Below, in pieces: positions 54,491 through 64,000 of a stretch of 64,000 bases of DNA (the stretch's first letter is position 1; each line of letters opens with the position of its first letter). A model generated the notes under the pieces. The model had not been told where the DNA came from and ran no database searches. It saw nothing but the letters and a program-made list of their open reading frames with translations. The stretch lies in the NCBI GenBank assembly GCA_973895155.1, contig OZ316897.1:9982001-10046000 (forward strand), written 5' to 3'. The stretch is from Marsupella aquatica. Its lineage: Eukaryota > Marchantiophyta. The position numbers and the translations under genes were made by a program.

Positions 54491-57400
54491 CCGAATTCTC
54501 ATTTCGAATGAGACATTTAAGAAAGAATGATACTCTAACCAACTTGTCAGCTAATGTATTTTGAGAATTAATTCATCTTTTGAAGTACTGCAGTACTGAG
54601 CTTTGAGGGACCGCCGTCGAGAATCAAGAAGCTTGCGAAGTGGTCAAGCATCTAGAAAATTTCAGGAAAACATTGTGCGCGCTATGGCGAGAAGATTGCA
54701 ATAGTCATCCATTTTTTCTCGTAACTAAACAGAACTGGGATCAAGAGTAATCAGGATCATCAATCTGAGAGTTAGCAGCAAGAACAATTATTGTTCATGA
54801 AAAATCGTGATTTCCGAGTAGGCTTGGCAGTAAGATTCTCATTAATTTCAATACTTCCAGTAAGATGCCAGCGTGCATTACTATGATTGGCATGCTCATC
54901 GTGGAGATTGATTGGAACCTAGAACTAAGACGTATCGATGAGGAATTGAGGATTAATTCATGTCGAATCTGATTGACAAACTCGACGGCTTCAAATTTGA
55001 GCAGTGACACTAAGTTGTGAAAGCAAGACAGTACTGCACCGAGCTAGTGATCGTCATCATCTGAGTGAAGGGATCGAAACAAAAATATCTTTTGTTTTTG
55101 CAACTGGTGAATGGAAGGTGAATCGCCCACATGGACGTATCTAAAACCATCCACAAATAAGTAAACTTGGTGGCTCAGTTCACAGGTAATCATTACAATG
55201 TCTCGAAGGTGTCGATGCTCAAACTTGAGTTGTGTGCTCAATGACATTAATTAGCTAACCAGCCCCGGCTTTCCTGTAGACAATTCAATTGAAGATGTGT
55301 CGGACACGTGGTGGGGAAATTTGGATACTCTGAACAAGATACAATCATTCAACCTGAAGCAATCATCCCATCGAGGAACGATCCTCTGATCCTATTGGAA
55401 TTGCAAGCTAGTGACATCGGATTGAATGACCACTTAGAGTGTTTAGTTATTGTTAATCTTTGATTTGTCTTTAGCTCTCGAAATCTGTCCTCGTGTCTCG
55501 TGACAGACATTAAACAATACTACTACAGTGAAACACCGCCGTAACCGCAAACGGTCCAGGTCGAATGGAAGAATGCTTGAAGCTTTTCTCTCCTTGAACG
55601 GTCCGTAGCTTTACTAAGAAATGAACATCGACTTTATGGTATCGGCAGGCATAGGGAGTCGTGTAACGTGAATCTTGAGGCAGTGAATCATAATTTCATG
55701 ATCTATCATGGGGATTTACGGGCGTTTGTCTCTGGTGGTGTAAGGTTGTCATCCTCGTTCATCCTGGGGCTGAACCTGGCCAATAGAACAGGAGTTGGTA
55801 AACTTCAAGCTAAAGTCGTTAGTAGACACAATTATGCAGCTACTGTAATGTATTCGGTATCCGATAGGCGGCAGGCGGACTCTGCAGGTGACTTGAGATG
55901 CCAGTTTGCAATGTCGTTAATTTCAAGACAAGCATTCAGACAATCAGACTTGTCAATGCTCTGTCCCCATGGGCGTCACGACGTCACGACGTCACGACCT
56001 CGTTGGCTCTGTGTGAACTGAATTTCAGCATTGCATTCATTGCCGTACTAATAATGAATGGATGTCTGTTTGAAAGTTTTGTCTACAAATAATCAATTCA
56101 ACAGTAAATGACCGTACCGGTTATGTATAAAGGACAGAGACAAACAGAAAACATTTTCATACTTCATTAGATTTCTCTAACGAGACCACCACGACTGTAC
56201 TCTAAATCGTCTGGTAGTATCGAGAATTACGGGCTCAGTTGGACTAGGTGACTCCCATTGTCCATTACAGTATTCGAGGAGGTCCTATTCAGCATGTTAA
56301 TAAGCAGCACCAGCTCAGATTTGGCAGCTCGGGAGTAGTACGATGGCACCAGCAGGACAATCTCCCTAAGTTCTCGATGAGGTTCATTTCTATCATCTGA
56401 GTGGTCGCAGTATGAGTGTAGAGCTGGAGCTGCTACGTGGTACCTTGCAGGTTGTTGCTTCCGCAGTCCTTACTGGACTCCTTGCCGGACTTGGAACCTC
56501 CGACCGTGGTAGATCCCCGGGTAGATCCAGTAACAGCTCGATCACCAGATTGACCGTGGTGACGTACAGAGTTCATGTCTTGTGTCCACGCTTTGCTGGT
56601 CCTTTGGTCAGTGGTGGTGGTGGTATTGACAGCACTCGACGAACTGATACGTTGTGCAACATGAAATTACTGTTTTAGCCGTGCCTAGCCTATTGTTGTT
56701 GTCTATACAGCTTTGAATTGCCTGACGTAGATTGGAAGGCCGTATATTCCGAGGGAAACCTGTGCACGGAAGCTGCAGTTGAGATGTATGGTGACACAAA
56801 TTTATCAAGCATTCTATGGCAATCTCGTTACATTCTTCTCGTAGCCGGATACAGTACTACCAAATAGCTACTGTAGATGAGTACATGTAGAAGTGTGCAA
56901 CTTGTTTGATCCAAATTCAATTCGTCATCAGCTGTATGATCTGGTTTGGTTTCTTTCAATTCGATAAGAGCCATGCCAGCTCAAAGAATCTGAAAGAAAT
57001 AGTTTCACTTTGACAGCCAAGATCAGACTGAAAATGGGGAAACGAGACATGAATTTGGGTTCAGATTATTCGTCCCGACCTCACCTTAGCTCAGTCGGAG
57101 ATAAGGGTCCACTATCGGCAATGACCCCATCAATTATGAATACTGGCCACAAAATATCTTTCTGGAGTTTTCTGACGGTCAGTGGCTTCCTCGTACTAAG
57201 GACGAACTCACAGTGCAAAGGTTCACGATGATGTTGATTTGACAGACATTGGTACTAAAATTCGATGTGGCGGTGGTCCCTACAGGTATTCTTGATGTTA
57301 CGTTGTGGGAATTGAGACTTTGATCGAGAGGGCGTGGTGGGCGGCTCGTCCTACCACGTACACGAAAGTGCTCTCCCATAATCGACAGTGCTTTCACAGT

Positions 57401-60380
57401 TAATCTTGACCTTGCATTGATTTTCTGTAGTTGATTCCTAATCGATACAAACACTGAATAGTCTAGACACAAAATGGTACATGATCGTACATATAACACA
57501 GATGAGCAAAATGTGACAAGAAACCTACTGTAGATAGTCATCGTTGGAGATTTGTAGGTCTCTCAATTCTCAATACAATTTGACTATATTAGGTACAATT
57601 TGACTATATTAGGCAGATTGGAAAATACATTTCCAAGAATTAATAAGAACCACTTGTGACTCACTAACAGTGCTCTCCTAGCAAAATTCATGTCTGCTCA
57701 ATACCTGCTCCACGTTTGCCACTCAAAAGCAACTCCTAGTTTATCCCGCCTTCCCATCCCCAAAAAAGAGATTAATGGGTTTATGCCTTCCAAATGACAC
57801 TGATGTGAGCAGAGGAAGTTAGAACCCACAGTTAGCAAAAAGGGGTCTAGCTATTTTGGGGATGCCATTTGGAGATACCCTCTTAAAGACCTATAATCTC
57901 CTCGGAAAACTAATATTTCACTATATGTAGTGATCGAAAATCTCCAAACCAAGTAAAAATCTCTAAATTGTTGGATGGATACCTATATAACTAATTGCAA
58001 ATAGAAGCTAGAGTTGGGGTCTAGACTTCTACACTGAAGCCTCTAAACCCTAACTCAGATAAAAACAAAACTATTAAGGATAAAACTGAAAGTGAACTGT
58101 CTCTGTTAATACCAAAAACAAAGATGAGGGCAGAAATTAAAAACAACATAGATTCTTTTGCAAAGTATTTCTTTGGGTCTTATCTCTATTTACCTTTCAA
58201 GGGACTGGTAAACAAATTAGTGCTCGAACAAAATGTTTGCAAATGAAGAATGCATAATCAGGCTACAATAGTGCTCTAACAAAATGTTTGCAAATAAGTA
58301 ACGCAGCCCTTCCAGCGTGAAATAGTTCAACTACAAAGTACTCAGACAGCAATAACTCACGCTCTACCCTTAGTTAAGTCTCGCACAATGAATTGCTCAC
58401 GTACAGTGTCCTGGAGCCAACCGGTCTTATAAGCTTATAAGAGGACTTCCATTTAGCATTGCATTACGTGAGCCATCGGGGATCAGTTTATTCACTCTCA
58501 TCGTTTTCCCATCAAGCAACAAAACTTAGCAGCCCCACAGCAACTCGTTCAAGGAATTGGCGGCTCTAGCTGGGAGAGGAGAGAGCTTGGTAGGCAACCT
58601 TCATAGCTTTTGTCCTCGGGCTTTTCTAGGACTGCTCCAATCGTAGAAGGAGACTGCAGACTAGATTGTAAAGGAAGGGCACCCTTTTCACTAGTAGATC
58701 TTGCTTGCTGAAGCAGAACTCAGAGAATTCAATCTAAGAAGAAGGCCGAACCTTTGGAAAGTAGCGAACGGGGTAGCGGCACGGGTTGGGTGTGATCAAG
58801 GGAACGACGCTCCATAGCTCGTTCCATAGTAGCACAACGCCAGCTGCATCAAACAGTGCATGCACTAAACTAAGCTGATAAACGTACCGACGTAGAGAAG
58901 ATTCAATGGAGGAGTTTTCTGGTTTGAAAGAGACAATGGTTCAAGCGATTCTTTCATGACGTGCAGTGCCAATCGGATCTCGTCTTTCACTAAGAGGATT
59001 CTTCCTAAGCACCGGAGGAGCTGCTTTTGAACGCCCGCACAATATAATTATGTCTTTCAAGGATCGAACAGATTGTCCAAACTCAATCCCTCGGCATGTT
59101 CTTGCCCCGATTCTTGCCTGGGAGTGCAAACGAACGAGGCAACGGTAGGCTCGATCAGCTCCGACCTGGACTCTAGAATGAATCCTTCTCAATAGGAACA
59201 TGAGCATGCAGGCTTATGGAGTGAATCAATGACTCAATGCTTCCACGTGCACTGAAAATTTCCAGGGATCTGAGTCAAATTCCATTAAAATTATTGCAAA
59301 GAGGTGGGCTTGATTCCCGCGTCTGTCAACTATTGTACTCTCCTTTACTGTACCTATCCAGTGTGTCTTTCTGTCCTTGCTGCCACTGTCTGTGAAGTGA
59401 GGCCCTCAAAATCCTTCATACACCGTCCGTAGTGCTCCGTCAAGTTAATGCCAAATGTCACAGTCCGAAGAGGTGTTCAGTGTAATTATATGTACTACAC
59501 ATATGAGGTGGATCTAGTGTCATGGATGTTCAAAGAGCGCAGTAGTGGAGATTGTCATTGAATTTGCAGTGGGCTGCAGGACAATGATTGGTTTTGGCAG
59601 CGCTCGGGCCAGTCAACATTGACAGACGGACGATACAGATCAATGCAGAAAGAATGAGTAGATGTGGCTACATTAATTGAAATTGTAGTACGTCTTCGTC
59701 CGACTTTTCCCGTATTGCTGTCAAGGATTCTCAGTCTGAGGACCTCCCGGTTGTCAATGTCTTTGTTAGTTGGTGTGATTACTCAACCAACGAAACTACT
59801 TTTCAGCGTCTCCTGAAATTTCTGGTGCTCGTCAGCCGATGAAGATGCGTGCATGAGCCGAGAGTTGGACGGAGATAAACAGTTCTGGGTCGAAGTATGC
59901 ACCAAATTGAGAAAGTATCAAGTTCTTCGTGGGAGTTCGCATCATAATGCTGTCTTGAGCACCGTACTTGAGCTCCCAATGCCTGTGAATTATTGAGTGA
60001 CCTGCTGCTGTGTATGTCTCTCCCGTAATCCTACTTGCGCTGGAGTGGCTCTGTGGTTCTGAGAGACGGTTGTTTGAGTGTATAATTCCACCGGCAATCT
60101 TCACAACGAGTCAGAATCATGAGAATGTCGCATCGTGAGATTGCAGCAATTCTCTACCCAGGAGTGGGCTTTCTGAGTATGTTTCTTTGATAATCTTCAA
60201 AACCGTATGAAGCTCTATAGGTTGAATTGGCAAAATATCTCATCGTACTTGAGCCTCAGCTCCTCCTCTAGTTTTTGGGTTCGATCGTTGAGATATCTGT
60301 CGTGTATAGTTCAAGAACATCAGAAGAAAGTGAAAAAGTTCCGAATGCTCGTTTAAACTGAAATAAGGACGGGGACGTAA
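54491..60380. other. Long intergenic region upstream of MLO
   Basis: No gene family was recognised. Small features: a GTCACGAC triple repeat at about 55975-56000, a 20-bp duplication TACAATTTGACTATATTAGG at 57574-57613, and a direct repeat AACAAAATGTTTGCAAAT at about 58228 and 58278. The last kilobase should contain the MLO promoter. Confidence 0.45.
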
Positions 60381-63300
60381 ATGGCCCAGTCGGCATCCGC
60401 ATTTCATGTTTCCATCGACCGTAAATTGAGCGACTCCATCAATTCTCCGACGGAAGAAAGCGGCAGAAGCACACTTGCGAACACTCCAACATGGGCTGTG
60501 GGCGTGGTGTGCATTATAATTGTCATTGCCTCATTTTTCCTGGAACGTTGCCTCAAAATTCTCGACCAGGTTGGTAACCTCTCACACATTCTATAATTGT
60601 TACGGCCGGACTAAAGCAGGTTGCCAATTCAAGCGAAACTTAATTTGATAATGCAGTTTGCTGCATGTGGTAGCTTTCTTCCGGAAGTTCTCGCTATGGA
60701 GATGATCTTCTGGCTAGTTTCATGACGCATTTGTTTGCACATTATGGAGACATCCATTCTCATGAATACTGAATGATCACATGATTGTGGGTTCCTTACA
60801 GTATTTCGAGAGGACCAAGCAAAAACCTCTGCAAGAGACTTTGCATCGGATGAAAGAAGGTCGGTCCGGCCCCCTCCCTCCCTTGCTCCTTGCCCGCATC
60901 CATATATCCTAGGATCAACGACAAAGGGCAATTTTTTTTAAAAGCTAGAGCTCAATATATCATAAGGCTGGCCGCTGAATCGGCTAGCTACTGAACTTAC
61001 CGCCTGGAACTCACTTGTGTCGTCCGCTGTATCATACTCGAATGCAGATGTGATGATGCTCGGCTTCATTTCCTTAATGCTCGTCGTCTCGCGGGATTCC
61101 TTGGCTAAAATCTGCGTGGCGAACTTCTTGTCCGAGTACATGCTACCTTGTGAAGGAGCTCGAGGACTTACAGTTAATTCTGCTTCTGTTAGGGTGGCAA
61201 GGTGCAAAGAGGTGCGTCAATTGAGTCTGTGCTTCTTTACGAGTAGTCCTTTTCTCATGGTTCACAGAACCCGACATATGCACCGGTGTACTCATTCTGA
61301 CTAAATCTCGGTCCACAATTCACTGATAAATCTAGTTTAAACAGAGTCAATGGCACATTCAAGTGTTTTTAAGTCGATGAACAGAGTATACAATGGAGAT
61401 CGAGTTTGACCTTCAAGGCCGTGCTAGCTAAGGAATTTTGGATTGATGCAGAACCAAATGCCTTTGATGTCAATAGAAAGTCTTCATCAACTTCATATGT
61501 TCATCTTCGTCATGGCCATTGTCCACGTTTGCTACTGCTGCATAACAATGATCTTGGCCCGGCTCCAGGTTTGTATCCTAAGTTTACCGTCATACTTGTT
61601 CCGTCCACACACGACTGCTTCGTTTTACCTTGCCTTTCCGTTCCCCTTGTAAGAGCAAGTACCAGCTCGATCCTCGTGAATCCTACCTTGTTTGACCTCA
61701 TGTTCGATTCGATTCTATATCTGAAAGTTGAAAATATTTCCCCGGCGGTTCAACTGTGTATAACAGAACGTCGTAACGAAGATTTAAACTTTATCCGTGT
61801 CATGACGCATTGCAGTTAAGAGGTTGCAGACACTGGGAGGACGAGGTCAGAAACCTTGGTAAGCTTTGATGGACGGTGATCCTAGCTCCTATTGCACACC
61901 TTTGATTTTGCGTCGATTACTGCTTATCATTAGAGACATAGCTACGTTGTAGACATTCGAGCATGGCTGTGTGCGACAGCGAGAAGACAGTTTGGTCTGG
62001 AAGAAAGCAAATGATATACCTTTTGGGAGATTAGCATCCATCAAACCACCTTTCGGTAAGACCAAACTTTCACCAGCAAAAGAACGGTGGATGACATAGT
62101 GCCATATGGTGAAAATGGTTGCAGCTCTTGCAGAGTCTCCGGAGGTGGATTATCAATCCCATTTTCTAGTAGACCGCTTCCATGGTAATCAATGTGTGTC
62201 CAAGCTTGGTCTCACCTGGATTGTAAGTCCTTCTATCTAACCTGTTCTGCCATTGACCTTTCTAAGTTGATGCACCCCACTGATCATGAGATTTCAATAT
62301 ATGCACTACAGTCCTGAACTTCTCAATTAGGAGGGTGGCTAAAACTTTCCCCCCAAAACTGAAAATTTCCTGCTGAATGTGCAAAATATGCAGGATAGCT
62401 TTTTCCGCCAGTTTTGGCACCCAGTGAAAAAGTCGGACTATTTGAACCTTCGACGTGGCTTCATAAAGGTTTGGTCCGAAATATTCATCACATTTTGAGA
62501 TGAAACAAGAGAGACTAAAAACATTCTCTAAAAATTTGTCTGTGGAAGTTCGCCCAATATACGAAAAATTCTGTCCGACTTGTCAGTCGATCAAATAGCT
62601 ATTTACTGGACTCAAGGTCTTCCGTATAATGCCTCTGATGTTTCATGCTTGAATGTTGAATTTCCCTCAAATGAATTCTTGTTGTATAACTTTGGTTGAA
62701 GGTGTGAAATGTACCCGAGCCAAGCCTCACATGCTGACTTCTGCGCTGTAAATTTGCAGGTTCATCACACTAGTCCCAAATTTAACTTCCTAAATTACAT
62801 GATGCGGACAATGGAGGATGACTTCAAGATAATAGTTGCAATTAGGTTGGTACCTCAGTATGCTATGAACACTTGGACAATATCCAGAGCTCGCTCTTCA
62901 CAGATTTCGTAATGAAGGGCAATAGTGATCTCAACATATTAAATACCTCTCCTATAAGGACTAATAGTTTGTTTTTCTTTCTTGAACAGAGCACATCTAT
63001 GGATGTTCGTGATCATTTTCATGCTGCTCAACATTCACGGTAATGGTTTTCGTCTCCTTATCTCTTGGATTATATTACAATTCGTAGCCTGTTAAGAAGT
63101 GCCAACGTTCACATTGTTACTAATCCTAGGCCTCAAAAACTTCAGAAGCTACTGTTCATTGTCTGGCTTATAAGCACAAGGTCCATGGTGCAGGAGGCTG
63201 CGGCAGTGATAGAATTTTGTTATTAGATGAATCATGAGATGAATGACCTATGGATCTTGAGATTATGCTTAGTTTGTAAGGCTGTTCCCAAGACAATCAA

Positions 63301-64000
63301 GTGAATTTGAGAATACTGGAATTCTTTCCTGTAGCTTAAATTTCTCCGTTACTGCAGGTTGGTAAAGGAACTTCTAAGTGAGCTTCTGATCCTGGGAGGT
63401 GAATGGCTTTTTGCAGGTTGGTACACTTATTTCTGGATAGCGTTCATACCTTTCACGGTAATTTATATACCTAATTGTTGTTCGTCTGACATCTTTGTAC
63501 TAAGACGCTCCCTTACGTTGGTGTTGAATGACTTGGGGAGAAATCCCCTGAAACGATTGAAGCCACTCAACCGATTGTTCCTTTCCATGGTCACACAGCA
63601 TTAGCAAAATGCGGATAACGTTGTTGGCTAAGACAACCCTCCACTGTGCAGCTACTACTCATCGTTGGGACCAAGCTGCAACATATTATCACATCAATGG
63701 CATTGGAGATTGTTCGGAGTTGTGGGAAGACGGAGGGATCCGTCAAACCACGGGATGAGCTTTTCTGGTTCAACAACCCAGAGCTGTTGCTTCACATCAT
63801 TCACTTCATCCTGTTCCAGGTGAGCAGAGTGGTGCACTTAGCAAAGACTCTTGATCGATTCTATATTGTTGATTATGTGGAATAGCGCATGGTAGAAATC
63901 AGAGAGAGAACTTCGCCATCCTAGCGTCTGCTTCGTAATTGACAAACCTACGCACTTCTTCTGTCTCCAGAATTCGTTTGAGCTGGCATACTTCGTCTGG
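60381..64000 (+). CDS. MLO family seven-transmembrane protein (incomplete at right edge)
   Basis: MLO proteins are plant plasma-membrane proteins with seven helices and a C-terminal calmodulin site, involved in calcium signalling and in powdery mildew susceptibility. Clear exons, all in phase: 60381-60569 (TPTWAVGVVC first helix), 60802-60859 (RTKQKPLQETLHRMKE), 61048-61211 (MLGFISLMLVVSRDSLAKIC), 61452-61568 (ESLHQLHMFIFVMAIVHV), 61816-61858, 62760-62845 (RTMEDDFK), 62990-63039, 63417-63457 (GWYTYFWIAFIPFT), 63652-63819 (VGTKLQHIITSMALE) and 63971 onward. Two exons between 61858 and 62760 are poorly conserved; candidates are about 61957-62055 and 62127-62222 (ending VSKLGLTWI). The window ends inside helix six or seven, so the calmodulin site is not visible. 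Confidence 0.92.

Noticed and set aside
54258-54564. Overlapping frames of 78-90 codons
   Set aside because: They are translations of the 53-57-bp tandem repeat.
57070-57115. A-box-like TTAGCTCAGTCGG
   Set aside because: No B box at a suitable distance and no pairing ends.

Overview
This is nuclear DNA of a land plant. The genes carry short GT-AG introns, and the families present are plant ones: a plant-type 26S proteasome RPT1, a plant MLO membrane protein, a peroxisomal-type enoyl-CoA isomerase family, a two-exon protein with a plastid-type N-terminus, and Copia retrotransposons primed by initiator Met-tRNA. Gene spacing and style suggest a non-seed plant such as a bryophyte or lycophyte, but I cannot name the species from sequence alone.

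Layout. 1-12.3 kb is gene-poor and AT-rich. It holds a decayed Copia relic on the minus strand with a MITE nested in it, a second MITE, a GATGT-type minisatellite and several small repeats. 12.3-17.2 kb holds a decaying tandem repeat that runs into the promoter of RPT1, then RPT1 itself (10 coding exons, 426 aa). 18.07-32.96 kb is a tandem segmental duplication. Unit 1 (about 18.07-20.93 kb) and unit 2 (about 22.38-32.96 kb) each end in an enoyl-CoA isomerase-like gene. Unit 2 has been inflated by a complete but internally deleted 4.2-kb Copia element (23134-27354) and by a further 3.3-kb repeat-rich insertion holding three MITEs. 33.9-39.2 kb holds a divergent-PAP2 (DUF212) phosphatase-like gene on the minus strand and an MDP-1 type HAD phosphatase gene. 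43.1-47.7 kb holds a 92-bp satellite-like array beside a truncated Copia gag, then an intact HARBI1-like ORF that has lost its third catalytic acid. 48.2-50.4 kb holds the plastid-type two-exon gene, whose second exon resembles the ChuX/HutX fold. 50.4-60.4 kb is largely featureless intergenic DNA with small tandem repeats. 60.4-64 kb is an MLO gene running off the right edge.

Most interesting observations. (a) The two isomerase-like paralogues both lack the expected catalytic Glu. They also differ at the stop codon: copy 1 has TGA-CTC followed by six in-frame codons ending Ser-Ser-Leu, while copy 2 has lost the TGA and encodes a Ser-Ser-Leu C-terminus outright, which suggests a peroxisomal signal reached by readthrough in one copy and by stop loss in the other. 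(b) A 37/43-bp array upstream of copy 2 repeats a GTAAGT splice-donor-like sequence. (c) A MITE family of about 296 bp has 15-bp inverted ends and 8-bp target duplications, with an unoccupied paralogous target in the same window. (d) The HARBI1-like protein has D-D-Q in place of D-D-E. The genes have no operon-like relationship; they are independent single-gene transcription units.
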